The notes below the pieces were generated by a model. The model worked only from the letters and a program-made list of their open reading frames with translations, made no database searches and was not told the DNA's origin. A DNA stretch of 64,000 bases from the NCBI RefSeq assembly GCF_003002815.1, contig NZ_PVTF01000009.1:310001-374000 (forward strand), given 5' to 3'. Of the stretch, positions 33,011-40,871 are shown piece by piece. This DNA comes from Umezawaea tangerina. Its GTDB lineage: Bacteria; Actinomycetota; Actinomycetes; Mycobacteriales; Pseudonocardiaceae. Position numbers and translations under genes: made by a program. The number at the start of each line of letters is the position of its first letter. The stretch's first letter is position 1.

Positions 33011-33124
33011 CGGTGTCCTCCTCGACCCTGGGAAGGCCCATGGTGAACTGGCTCACAGCCAATGTTCTAGTTCTCGGGCGTTTTCCTGGACGAACGGCTC
33101 CCACCAGCACATATCGTTGGCCAC
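33011..33124. promoter_or_regulatory. divergent bkd operon / Lrp regulator promoter region
   Basis: 114 bp between divergent starts. A GGTGTCCTCCTC ribosome-site complement lies close to the E1alpha start, and an AT-richer core with CCAATGTTCTAGTTCTCG near 33060-33077 is the likely Lrp-binding and promoter zone. Confidence 0.5.
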
Positions 33125-33610
33125 ATGCCCACCAAGCCACGCGCCAAGGCCCCCACCCCTGGACGTCTGGACCCCTTGGACGACACCGACCGCCGCATCG
33201 TCGAAGAGCTCCGCACCGACGGCCGCCTCTCCATGCGCACCCTCGCCGAACGCCTGCACATCTCCCGCGCCGGCGCCTACTCCAGGGTCGACCGCCTGCA
33301 CCGCGACGGCGTCATCACCGGCTACAGCGCCGACATCGACCCGGAACGCTACGGCTTCGGCATCTCCGCCTACGTCTACCTCAAGATCAGCCAGCACTCC
33401 TGGAAAGCCGTCCGCAGACGCATCCAGGAAATCCCCGAGGTCTGGCACGGCGCCCTCGTCTCAGGCGACTACGACCTGGTCCTCCTCGTCCGCGCCCCCG
33501 ACGCCCACAGCCTCCGCGACCTCGTCCTCAACCGCCTGCAAACCATGCCAGACGTCACTTCCAGCCACACAGTGCTGATCCTCGACGAACTACACACCCC
33601 CACAACCTGA
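33125..33610 (+). CDS. bkdR: Lrp/AsnC-family regulator (BkdR-like)
   Basis: 161 aa. The N-terminal winged helix is LDPLDDTDRRIVEELRTDGRLSMRTLAERLHISRAGAYSRVDRLHRDGVITGYSADID. The C-terminal RAM/ACT-like domain (AYVYLKISQHSWKAVRRRIQ, VSGDYDLVLLVRAPDAHSLRDLVL) binds an effector, typically a branched-chain amino acid. Divergent to bkdA-B-C, which matches the known regulation of bkd operons by Lrp-type BkdR. Its codons are strongly C-biased at third positions. Confidence 0.9.
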   Translation: MPTKPRAKAPTPGRLDPLDDTDRRIVEELRTDGRLSMRTLAERLHISRAGAYSRVDRLHRDGVITGYSADIDPERYGFGISAYVYLKISQHSWKAVRRRIQEIPEVWHGALVSGDYDLVLLVRAPDAHSLRDLVLNRLQTMPDVTSSHTVLILDELHTPTT

Positions 33611-33674
33611 CAACCCCAACCCCAGGTCCCCCACTCGTGAAGACCCCCAAACGAAACCGAGGTTTACCCGCCGG

Positions 33675-33893
33675 ACCAAGCCCGCTACCGCGCATCCGAC
33701 GCGAAGCGCCCCACCGCCTTGTCCAAAGCGCAGCAAGGATGCCCGTCCGACGCGTAGCGAGGACCCCCCAACGGGGCGCAGCCCGCCACCCCCAACCGGC
33801 GCGGAGCGCCCGCCCGCCTTGTCCGACGCGCAGCGAGGATTGCCCGGTCGGCGCCAGCCGATGTCCTGTCAGGCGCAGCCTGATGCCCTCGGA
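33675..33893. repeat. GCATC/GGATGC mini-hairpin array, copy 2
   Basis: Degenerate units such as GCGCATCCGACGCGAAGCGCC, AGCGCAGCAAGGATGCCC and GGCGCAGCCTGATGCCC, the same unit family and relative orientation as copy 1. It lies directly left of the palindrome at 33937, separated by the shared CCCGACGAGAAAGCCATCT flank. Confidence 0.75.
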
Positions 33894-33936
33894 AACCCAC
33901 CCTTCCCCCCCGCACACCCCGACGAGAAAGCCATCT

Positions 33937-33997
33937 CTATGCCCACTCCTGCTTGTCAAGACAGCCCTACCGTCTTGACAAGCAGGAGTGGGCATAG
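33937..33997. repeat. perfect 26-bp-arm palindrome, copy 2
   Basis: Left arm CTATGCCCACTCCTG followed by CTTGTCAAGAC (33937-33962), loop AGCCCTACC, exact complement 33972-33997. Compared with copy 1 the outer arm differs at several positions, and every change is matched on the other arm. Confidence 0.92.
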
Positions 33998-34099
33998 AAC
34001 ACTCGGCGAGCCGGGGTGAACCCCCTCACGAACACCCCAAACCAAGGGTCCCCCAACCCAGAAGACCCCCCAATACACAAGGTACTCAAGAGGTCCGAC
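33998..34099. repeat. conserved 100-bp flanking module, copy 2
   Basis: Runs from AACACTCGGCGAGCCGGGGTG through CAAACCAAGGGTCCCCCAAC to CAATACACAAGGTACTCA and GGTCCGAC. It is almost identical, in reverse complement, to 49706-49805. The hairpin of that copy (GACCCCC/GGGGGTC) is partly decayed here (GAGGTC). Confidence 0.85.
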
Positions 34100-34139
34100 A
34101 ACCCCACCAAACCCACACCCCCCAACCAGAAACCCCACC

Positions 34140-35054
34140 ATGCCCCCCACCACCAGGATCACCTGGCCCGACCTCCCCCTCCACATCCGCTCCACCGTCG
34201 AATCCATCCTCGGCGACACCGTCACCACCGCCGTCTCCCAACAAGGCGGCTTCTCCCCCGGCACAGCCGACCGCGTCACCACCTCCACCGGCCTCCGCGC
34301 GTTCGTCAAAGCCGTCAGCACAGCCCAGAACGCCCACTCCCCCGCCCTGCACCGCCGCGAGATCCTCGCCACCAGCACCCTCCCCTCCACCGTCCCCGCC
34401 CCTCACCTCCTCGGCTCCCACGACGACGGCGACTGGGTCGTCCTGGTCCTCGAGGACATCGAAGGCCGCCACCCCAAAACCCCGTGGACACAAGAAGAAC
34501 TGACCCTGGTCCTCACAGCACTCACAGAGATGGCGAGAACGACGACCCCGTCCCCCACCCTGGAAACCACCGCCGAACGCCTCCAGGAGGACTTCCAAGG
34601 CTGGCACCGAGTCGTCGAAAAACCGACCACTCTGGACCCGTGGACCAACACCCACCTGGACGACCTGCGCGCACTCGCCGACCACGGCCTGGCAGCCCTC
34701 ACCGGTGACACCCTCGTCCACACCGACATCCGCGCCGACAACATCCTCCTGGGCCCCGACGACAGCGTGACCATCGTCGACTGGCCGTGGGCCTGCCGCG
34801 GACCGGCGTGGATGGACTCCCTGCTGACACTCGTCAACGTCCGCCTGCACGGCGGCCACGACACCACCAGGCTCCTGGACCGCCTCGACGTGGACCGCGC
34901 GGACGCCATCGGCGTCCTGGCCGGCCTCGCCGGCTTCTTCACCGACGGCGCCCGGCTCCCCGCACCACCCGGCCTACCGACCCTCCGCGCGTTCCAACGC
35001 GCCCAGGCCACCTCGACGCTCTCCTGGATCCGCGAACTGCTCGACGAACACTGA
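34140..35054 (+). CDS. aminoglycoside phosphotransferase (APH)-family kinase
   Basis: A 304-aa protein-kinase-like small-molecule kinase. RAFVKAVS provides the ATP-binding Lys (about residue 55), VLVLEDIEGRHP the hinge, LVHTDIRADNILL the catalytic HxDxxxxN loop (about residue 195) and VDWPWA the Mg-binding Asp. The substrate is unknown; resistance is not implied, as the family is broad. It starts 40 bp after the repeat module. Its codon third positions are extremely C-rich, like the other genes flanking this repeat. Confidence 0.88.
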   Translation: MPPTTRITWPDLPLHIRSTVESILGDTVTTAVSQQGGFSPGTADRVTTSTGLRAFVKAVSTAQNAHSPALHRREILATSTLPSTVPAPHLLGSHDDGDWVVLVLEDIEGRHPKTPWTQEELTLVLTALTEMARTTTPSPTLETTAERLQEDFQGWHRVVEKPTTLDPWTNTHLDDLRALADHGLAALTGDTLVHTDIRADNILLGPDDSVTIVDWPWACRGPAWMDSLLTLVNVRLHGGHDTTRLLDRLDVDRADAIGVLAGLAGFFTDGARLPAPPGLPTLRAFQRAQATSTLSWIRELLDEH

Positions 35055-35134
35055 CGCGATGCCTGCCCCAGAAACCAGGCAGCAACGAACCAGGCAGCAG
35101 CGAACCGGGCCCCAGCAAACAGGGCAGAAACAGG

Positions 35135-35169
35135 TCAGGCACCCGAGATGCAGGGTCCCGGGTGCCTGA
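35135..35169. terminator. bidirectional terminator
   Basis: Perfect 11-bp stem TCAGGCACCCG / CGGGTGCCTGA with a 13-nt loop, between the convergent APH and CAP genes. Just before it, at about 35068-35115, lie three imperfect copies of a 16-17-bp unit (AACCAGGCAGCA-type). Confidence 0.85.
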
Positions 35170-35201
35170 GCCTCAAGCCCGGAGGTCCGGGCGGGAAACG
35201 G

Positions 35202-35945
35202 CTACCAGCCGAAGTTCTGGGTCCAGTAGATGCCGAACGAGCCGCCCTTGGCCACGCCGACACCGAGCGCCTTCAGTCCGCAGTTGAGGATGTTCGCGCG
35301 GTGCCCCGGCGACTCCATCCAGCTCTTCATCACGTCGGCCGGGGTCTGCTGGCCGGCGGCGATGTTCTCCGCGCCGGGACTCGGGTAGCCGGCGGCCTTG
35401 ATGCGGTCGACGAACGTGCGGCCGTCCTTGGAGACGTGGTCGAAGTAGTTCTGGTTCGCCATGTCCTGGCTGTGCCCGCGGGCGGAGGTGCCGAGCCGCT
35501 TGTCGGCGACCAGCGGGGCGCACCCGGCGTTGGAGCGCTCCTTGTTGGTGAGCTCGACGACCTTCGCCTCCTGCGCGTCGGCCTCGGTGGGCGTCGGGGC
35601 GGGAGGTGCGGGTGGGTCGGCGGGCTTCTCCGTCGTCTGCGGCGGGGCCTGGGGCGCGGGCGTGGTCGTCGAGGTCTCGGTGGTGGTCGTCGTCGGTGGA
35701 GCCGAGGAGACCGCGCTGGAACTGCTGGGCGCGCTGGAGCTGCCGGACGGCGAGGAGGAGCTGGGGCCGGTCAGGGCGTCCGGGGACGACGGCGAGGTGG
35801 CCGTCGTGGGACTGGGGGTCTGGGTCACCCAACCACCACCACCGCCACCCGCTGCGACGGTGCCACCGCCTTCGCAGCCGGCGACCAGCAACACGGTGCT
35901 GGCGACCAGGAGGAACGAGCGAACGGCAGTCGTGGTGCGTGGCAC
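35202..35945 (-). CDS. CAP-domain (SCP/PR-1) lipoprotein
   Basis: About 247 aa. A lipoprotein signal with lipobox LLVAGC (Cys near residue 24) is followed by a long Ser/Thr/Pro linker (about 35-125) and a C-terminal CAP domain with NKERSNAGCAPLVADKRL, HSQDMANQNYFDHVSKDG, GAENIAAG and WMESPGHRANILN. Membrane-anchored extracellular protein of unknown activity (YkwD-like). A GTG at 35945 with AGAGGA upstream is preferred over a TTG at 35969. Confidence 0.88.
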   Translation of the reverse strand: MPRTTTAVRSFLLVASTVLLVAGCEGGGTVAAGGGGGGWVTQTPSPTTATSPSSPDALTGPSSSSPSGSSSAPSSSSAVSSAPPTTTTTETSTTTPAPQAPPQTTEKPADPPAPPAPTPTEADAQEAKVVELTNKERSNAGCAPLVADKRLGTSARGHSQDMANQNYFDHVSKDGRTFVDRIKAAGYPSPGAENIAAGQQTPADVMKSWMESPGHRANILNCGLKALGVGVAKGGSFGIYWTQNFGW

Positions 35946-36080
35946 AGCGAGCGTCCTCTTCTGCGGCAAGTGACGAATTAATGGCCACGCAAAACACTAG
36001 CCGCATTCGAAACAATGTCAAGGAGCATTTATTTATGGAACATTTAATGTTCACATCAGGAAAAGAAAAGGCGACTTGAC
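35946..36080. promoter_or_regulatory. AT-rich promoter island with palindrome
   Basis: A strikingly AT-rich 110 bp in a GC-rich genome, upstream of the CAP lipoprotein and downstream of the sensor kinase. GAACATT-T-AATGTTC at 36038-36052 is a perfect palindrome suited to a dimeric regulator. TTAATTCGTCAC and CATTTATTT are further AT tracts that could attract Lsr2. Confidence 0.55.
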
Positions 36081-37367
36081 CTAATCCGGCAGCCGGACGA
36101 GCCGCAGCTGGACCCTGGTGCCGCCCAGCGGCCCCCGGTCGATCCGCAGCGACCCGCCGGTCGCCTCGGCCGCGCGCCGGACGATGTCCATGCCCAGCCC
36201 GGTCGACCCCGCCCCGCTCACGCCCCTGCGCAGCGCGGCCTCGGTGTCCGGGATGCCGGGACCGGCGTCCTCGATCACGATGACCACGCGCTCCGCCTGG
36301 TGGAACAGCGCGACGACGAAGTTCGTGCCCTCCGGGGTGTGCCGGAAGATGTTGCCGATCACGGCGTCCATCGCGGCCGCGAGGTCGGACCGCGCGAGCC
36401 CGACCATGGCCCGCTTCTCGGTGCCGCGCAGGTTCCACAGGCGCTGCTGGTCGTCGGCCAGCGCCGACCAGAAGACCAACCGGTCCTGCACGACGAGAGC
36501 GGCGTCGCACCGGTTGCTGTCCGGGTCCGTCAGCTCACGGCGGGCCGCGCGGATGAGCTCGTTCACCTCGCGCTCCAACGCGTGCACGGCCTGCCGCACG
36601 CGATTGGCGCTGCTGTCGGTGCCGAGGGTTTCGGAATCGAGACGCAATGCCGTCAACGGGGTGCGGAGGCGGTGCGAAAGATCGGCGAGCACTTCACGTT
36701 CGGATGCGACCAGTTGGCCTATCCGTGCGGCCATCCGGTTGAACGCGCCACCGGCCTCGACCAGCTCCGGCGGCCCGGTCGGCTCCACGCGCGCGGTCAG
36801 GTCGCCCTGCTCCATCTTCCGCGCGCCGTCGGCCAGCGCCTGCGCGGCGCTCACGACCCGCGCGCCCAGCCGGTCGGCGACCAGCACCGACCCGAGGACC
36901 AGCACGATCGCCACCCCGGACAGCGCGAGCCACGCCGACTCGACCCCCCTGGACAGGTCCGCCTCCGGGATGAACGCCTCGACGACGGCCACCCGGCCGC
37001 GGTCGAGCACCACGGGCTGGAGGTAGACGCGGCCGTCGGACACCGAGGCGGTGAACGACTTGCCCTCCTCCTTCGCGGTCGCGAGCTGCTCGGGGGTCGA
37101 CTTCACGAACCCGAGCACCTGCCCGCTGGGCAAGTGCACCGCGATGCGGCCCGCGCCGCCGAACTGCGTGCTGGCGAGCGCCTGTTCGATGGCCTTCGGC
37201 TCGTTGGTGATGACCAGGACCGGGGTGAGGGCCACGGCCTGGCGTTCGGCGTCGGCGAGTGCGCGGTCCTCGGCGAGCTGCGCCACGACCAGCGCCAAGG
37301 GGATGAGGAACGCCAACGCGATCATGGAGGTGACCGCGAGGGCGACCAGCGCGAGCGAGCGTCTCAC
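36081..37367 (-). CDS. two-component sensor histidine kinase
   Basis: 428 aa. TM1 (residues 9-31), an extracytoplasmic sensor of about 115 residues, TM2 (about 145-165), HAMP (QALADGARKMEQGDLTARVEPTGPPELVEAG), dimerisation box ADLSHRLRTPLTALRLD with the phospho-His, and an ATPase domain with N-box GNIFRHTPEGTN and G-boxes EDAGPGIPD and STGLGMDIV. GTG start overlapping the response regulator stop (GTGA), so the pair is co-translated. Confidence 0.93.
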   Translation of the reverse strand: MRRSLALVALAVTSMIALAFLIPLALVVAQLAEDRALADAERQAVALTPVLVITNEPKAIEQALASTQFGGAGRIAVHLPSGQVLGFVKSTPEQLATAKEEGKSFTASVSDGRVYLQPVVLDRGRVAVVEAFIPEADLSRGVESAWLALSGVAIVLVLGSVLVADRLGARVVSAAQALADGARKMEQGDLTARVEPTGPPELVEAGGAFNRMAARIGQLVASEREVLADLSHRLRTPLTALRLDSETLGTDSSANRVRQAVHALEREVNELIRAARRELTDPDSNRCDAALVVQDRLVFWSALADDQQRLWNLRGTEKRAMVGLARSDLAAAMDAVIGNIFRHTPEGTNFVVALFHQAERVVIVIEDAGPGIPDTEAALRRGVSGAGSTGLGMDIVRRAAEATGGSLRIDRGPLGGTRVQLRLVRLPD

Positions 37368-38044
37368 CCAGCCGCCGTGAGCTTGAACCCGACACCGCGG
37401 ACGGTGTGCAGGTAACGGGGCGCCGCCGCGCGCTCACCGAGCTTGCGGCGCAGCCAGGACAGGTGGACGTCCAGCGTCTGGTCGTCCTGGTTGCCGGGCA
37501 TGTTCCACAGGTTCGCCAGCAGCTCGCCGCGCGGCACGACCTTGCCCTCGCGGGCGGCCAGGTACGCGAGGAGGTCGAACTCCTTGCGCGTCAACGCGAG
37601 CACCCGGCCGCTCAGCGCGGCCTCGCGGCGTTCCAGGTCCACCACCAGCTCGCCGACCCGCAACGGCTCGTGCGCGTCGTCGCGCCGGGCCCGGCGCAGC
37701 ACGGCGGCCAACCGCGCGGCCAGGTGGTCGCTGGAGAACGGCTTCACGAGGTAGTCGTCCGCGCCCGCGTTCAGCAACCGCACGATCTCGGTCTCGTCGT
37801 CGCGGGCGGTCGCCACGATCACGGGCACGTCGCACACGCCGCGCATCATGCGCAGCGCGTCGCCGCCGTCCATGTCCGGCAGACCCAGGTCCAGCACGAC
37901 CACGTCGAACGTCCCCGACGTGATCTCCCGCAACGCGTCCAGCGCGGTCCCGACGGGGGTGACCGCGTTGCCGAGTGCGGTGAGGGCTCTGGTCACGGCC
38001 GAGCGCACGACCGGATCGTCCTCGACGAGCAGCACCGAAGGCAT
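37364..38044 (-). CDS. OmpR/PhoB-family response regulator
   Basis: 226 aa. Receiver domain with acidic pocket VEDD (residues 7-10), phospho-acceptor Asp in VVLDLGLPDMDGG (D52), Thr in VIVATARDD and Lys in LVKPFSSD. A C-terminal winged helix follows (LTRKEFDLLAYLAAREGKVVPRGELL, DQTLDVHLSWLRRKLGE, LHTVRGVGFKL). Partner of the downstream kinase. The target is unknown; the divergent 38065 membrane protein is a candidate. Confidence 0.94.
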   Translation of the reverse strand: MPSVLLVEDDPVVRSAVTRALTALGNAVTPVGTALDALREITSGTFDVVVLDLGLPDMDGGDALRMMRGVCDVPVIVATARDDETEIVRLLNAGADDYLVKPFSSDHLAARLAAVLRRARRDDAHEPLRVGELVVDLERREAALSGRVLALTRKEFDLLAYLAAREGKVVPRGELLANLWNMPGNQDDQTLDVHLSWLRRKLGERAAAPRYLHTVRGVGFKLTAAG

Positions 38045-38064
38045 GGGAGGACGGTACTGGCAGG

Positions 38065-38628
38065 ATGCAACCCGTGGCACATGGCATCCGGTACATCGCG
38101 GCCTGGCTCGCGTCGACGGCGGTCGCCGTGGCGCTGTCCTGGCTGGGCGTGCGCTCGGTGCTCGACGCGGGCGTGCAGCAACGCCCCCAGGTGGTGACCG
38201 GCCGCACCCTGGAGACCAGCAGCGCCACCACCACCGCGACCACCACCCGCCCCTCCAGCCCGCCACCGCCCTCCTCGGTCACGTCCGCGCCCAGCACCAC
38301 CAGCAGCACCCCGTCCTCCTCCGCGGTCTCCTCCACCAACCCCTCGACGCCCGCACGGCTGGCGTCCACGGAGGGCAGCTGGTCGGAGGAGAACGGCAAG
38401 CAGGTCTACGTCCGCAGCTTCCAGCTCGACGGCGGCGAGGTCGCCGTCCGCTTCACCGCGGACTCCGTCCAGACCATCTCCGCCACCCCCCGCCAGGGTT
38501 TCGCGGTGTCGGTCCAGCAGCCGACGGGCACGTCGCTGGTGGTCGAGTTCCAGAGCTCGGCGGAGAAGTCGAAGCTCGAGGCGAACTGGCAGGACGGCCC
38601 CCGCTGGAAGATCACCGAGACCGGCTGA
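38065..38628 (+). CDS. membrane-anchored hypothetical protein
   Basis: 187 aa. One N-terminal transmembrane helix (residues 9-30) is followed by a Thr/Ser/Pro-rich spacer (about 50-95) and a small C-terminal beta-rich domain (VRSFQLDGGEVAVRFTADSVQTISATPRQGFAVSVQQ). No family recognised. Divergent from the response regulator gene with 20 bp between starts, so it shares that promoter region. Confidence 0.75.
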   Translation: MQPVAHGIRYIAAWLASTAVAVALSWLGVRSVLDAGVQQRPQVVTGRTLETSSATTTATTTRPSSPPPPSSVTSAPSTTSSTPSSSAVSSTNPSTPARLASTEGSWSEENGKQVYVRSFQLDGGEVAVRFTADSVQTISATPRQGFAVSVQQPTGTSLVVEFQSSAEKSKLEANWQDGPRWKITETG

Positions 38629-38672
38629 CGGCCCGAGCGGCCGACCGGACGCGTTCGTGATGTGATCGCGGC

Positions 38673-39377
38673 ATGGCGCACCCCGGTGAACCCCATCACG
38701 ACGGCCTCGCGGGCAGGTTGAACTGGTTGCGGGCGGGGGTGCTGGGCGCGAACGACGGGATCGTGTCGACCGCCGGACTCGTCGTCGGGGTGGCCGGTGC
38801 GACGACGGACCGGACGGCGATCCTCGCGGCCGGGGTGGCGGGACTGGTCGCGGGGTCGCTGTCGATGGCGGGCGGGGAGTACGTGTCGGTGAGCACTCAG
38901 CGCGACACCGAGCAGGCGGCGCTGGCGCTGGAGCGGCAGGAACTGCGGGAGATGCCGGTCGAGGAGGAGCAGGAGCTCGCCGGGATCTACCAGGACAAGG
39001 GGCTGTCGGCGGAGCTGGCGGCGCAGGTGGCGCGGGAGCTGACGCGCGCGGACCCGTTGCGGGCGCACGCCGAGGCCGAGTTGGGCATCGATCCGGACGA
39101 ACTGACCAGTCCGTGGCAGGCGGCGGGGGCGTCGTTGGTGTCGTTCGCGGTGGGGGCGCTGGTGCCGGTGGTGGCGATCACCGCGCCGCCGACTTCGTGG
39201 CGTGTGTGGACGTGCGTGGTGGCGGTGTTGGTGGGGTTGGTGGGGACTGGGGTGGTCAGTGCGTGGGTGGGGGGTGGAGGGGTTCGGAGGGCTGTGGTGA
39301 GGAATGTGGTGGTGGGGGCGGTGACGATGGTGGTGACTTATTACATCGGGGTGTTGTTTGGGGTGACTGTGGGGTGA
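38673..39377 (+). CDS. VIT1/CCC1-family transporter
   Basis: A 234-aa membrane protein of the vacuolar iron transporter-like family (Fe/Mn). RAGVLGANDGIVSTAGLVVGVAGA forms TM1 with the conserved Asp-Gly. SMAGGEYVSVSTQRDTE is the TM2/linker signature. A cytoplasmic helical segment rich in Glu (residues 85-145) provides metal sites, and three more helices follow. It probably exports or sequesters divalent metal. The last quarter of the gene becomes very G-rich at wobble positions as it approaches the repeat element. Confidence 0.9.
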   Translation: MAHPGEPHHDGLAGRLNWLRAGVLGANDGIVSTAGLVVGVAGATTDRTAILAAGVAGLVAGSLSMAGGEYVSVSTQRDTEQAALALERQELREMPVEEEQELAGIYQDKGLSAELAAQVARELTRADPLRAHAEAELGIDPDELTSPWQAAGASLVSFAVGALVPVVAITAPPTSWRVWTCVVAVLVGLVGTGVVSAWVGGGGVRRAVVRNVVVGAVTMVVTYYIGVLFGVTVG

Positions 39378-39487
39378 GGGGGGGTGGCGCTGGTGAAGTT
39401 GGGTTGCGGCCGTCCCGCCCTGCGAGTTTGGCTTTCGGCCCTCTCACCCTCCGGGGAAGCCCGGCCCCCGGCGCGCGATTGTCTCAA

Positions 39488-39542
39488 TGCTTGATCTTGC
39501 TTGTCAAGACGGTGAAGCTGTCTTGACAAGCAAGATCAAGCA
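39488..39542. repeat. perfect 23-bp-arm palindrome, copy 3
   Basis: TGCTTGATCTTG followed by CTTGTCAAGAC (39488-39510), loop GGTGAAGCT, exact complement 39520-39542. It shares the inner 11-bp core with the other copies, but its outer arm is unrelated to theirs and it lacks their ATAGAACACTCGG flank, so it is the divergent member. Confidence 0.9.
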
Positions 39543-39573
39543 GGAGGGCGCTGTGGATCGGGGGCAGAGGGGG

Positions 39574-39786
39574 AGTCTGGCTTCGCCAGCATCGGACTCC
39601 GTCCGACTCGGGCATCGGGCTCCGCCCGACACTGCATCCTCGGCTTCGCCGTCGGACGAGGCATCCTCGCTGCGCGTTGGACAAAGCATCCGCACTGCGC
39701 GTCGGACAGAGCATCCTTGCTTCGCGGCGGACAAGGCCCCAGGCGCTTCGCGCCGGATGCGCGCTGGCGGGCTGCGCCCATCGGGG
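39574..39786. repeat. GCATC mini-hairpin array, copy 3
   Basis: The clearest array: about seven units of 20-28 bp, each GCATC plus a micro-hairpin (CGGGCTCCGCCCG, CGGCTTCGCCG, CGCTGCGCG) plus a GGACA-type spacer. It ends in GGCGGGCTGCGCCC at the point where an acetyltransferase gene fragment begins. Confidence 0.8.
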
Positions 39787-39927
39787 TGGGGTGGCGTGGG
39801 TGAGGACGGCGTGTCGGTCGGGTGGGCGGTAGACCTGCGGTTCCAAGGCGATGTGGGCCTCGGCGGTGGCGAAGCGCAGGGCTACCAGGGAGTCTAGGTC
39901 GGTGGCGGTCGCTTGGCGCATGATCAT
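39787..39927 (-). pseudogene. truncated GNAT acetyltransferase, N-terminal remnant
   Basis: Reading leftwards from the ATG at 39927, the first 45 or so residues (MRQATATDLDSLVALRFATAEAH, then PQVYRPPDRHAVLTHA) look like the start of a GNAT acetyltransferase. The frame then passes straight into the mini-hairpin array and loses all similarity: no acetyl-CoA-binding motif follows. The rest of the gene appears to have been replaced or cut away by the repeat. Confidence 0.65.
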
Positions 39928-39948
39928 GGGGGTGATGGTGCGCTACGG

Positions 39949-40758
39949 CTAGAGGGTGACGAGCAAGGTCGCGGTGTAGCCGGTGGTGGGGGTGCCGGTG
40001 ACGGTGGCCAGTTGGGTGTCGTGGCCGTCGGCGAAGACCATGTCGGAGTCCAATGAGGTCGACGCGAGGTTGCGGATGCTGGCGGTGTAGCCGTCGGTGG
40101 CGTAGACGGTGTCGCAGACGTCCTTCGGGAAGGCGAGCTGGGTGGTCTTGACGGGGTCGCCCGCCCTGGTGGCCTCGGAGAGGGTCGGGTAGACCTCGAA
40201 GTGGGCGTGGGGCCAGCGGCCGGAGTAGGCGGCGGGGAAGACGGTGGTGAAGGTGACCTTGCCGTCCGCGTCGGCCTCCTGGACGCCGCGCAGGTAGTTC
40301 TGGTCGGTGACGCCCTTGGAGTACATCGAGTAGTTGCCGTCGCGGTCGCAGTGCCACAGGTACACGGCGGCGCCGGTGTAGGCCTTGCAGTCCTTCTGCA
40401 CGGTGAGCGCGATGGTCAGCGGCACGCCCTGGGCGGTGCCCGAGGAGGCGCCGAAGCTGGAGCGGATGTCGGTGCGGACGATGCCGCTCTCGGTGAGGAC
40501 GTTCGGGCCGTTGGTGCCGTCGCCGGGATAGGGGCCGGCGGTCTCGTCGGGGATCTCGGTGGCGCAGGCGGTCGCGGAGGCGGAGGCCGCGGCGGAAGTG
40601 GTGCCGGAGGTCGCGGTGGCGGCACCGGTGGAGCCACTGGCGCAGCCGACGAGGGTGGCGAGTCCGGCGCCGCCGAACAGGGCGAGGACGCGACGGCGGT
40701 TCAGGGTCGCCAGGTCGAAGGCGAGGCCCCGGTCGTGGTCAGGTGTGTGTCCGCTCAT
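39949..40758 (-). CDS. secreted intradiol ring-cleavage dioxygenase-like protein
   Basis: 269 aa. The export signal has a twin-arginine-like RRR followed by VLALFGGAGLATLVGC (lipobox Cys), so it is probably a Tat-exported lipoprotein. An Ala/Ser/Thr-rich linker leads to the intradiol dioxygenase fold: DETAGPYPGDG, YLWHCDRDGNYSMYS, NYLRGVQEADADGKVTF and the Fe-ligand GRWPHAHFEVYP. It may oxidise catechols outside the cell. The ATG at 40758 has a GTGGAGG ribosome site. Confidence 0.88.
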   Translation of the reverse strand: MSGHTPDHDRGLAFDLATLNRRRVLALFGGAGLATLVGCASGSTGAATATSGTTSAAASASATACATEIPDETAGPYPGDGTNGPNVLTESGIVRTDIRSSFGASSGTAQGVPLTIALTVQKDCKAYTGAAVYLWHCDRDGNYSMYSKGVTDQNYLRGVQEADADGKVTFTTVFPAAYSGRWPHAHFEVYPTLSEATRAGDPVKTTQLAFPKDVCDTVYATDGYTASIRNLASTSLDSDMVFADGHDTQLATVTGTPTTGYTATLLVTL

Positions 40759-40871
40759 GACCTCCACTTTCGCCGCTTCACCCCGTTCGCGCGCTGTGTC
40801 CCGGCTGTACGTTTCCTGTGCAGGTCGACGGGTATCCGGCGACAACACGGCGGACCTGGGGGCATGGCGAG

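Noticed and set aside
34140-35054. Antibiotic resistance determinant
   Set aside because: Only the general APH kinase fold is visible; no specific aminoglycoside- or macrolide-kinase signature was recognised.
39574-39786. Hairpin arrays as a CRISPR array
   Set aside because: Units are self-complementary and back-to-back without unique spacers of constant length, and no cas genes are present.
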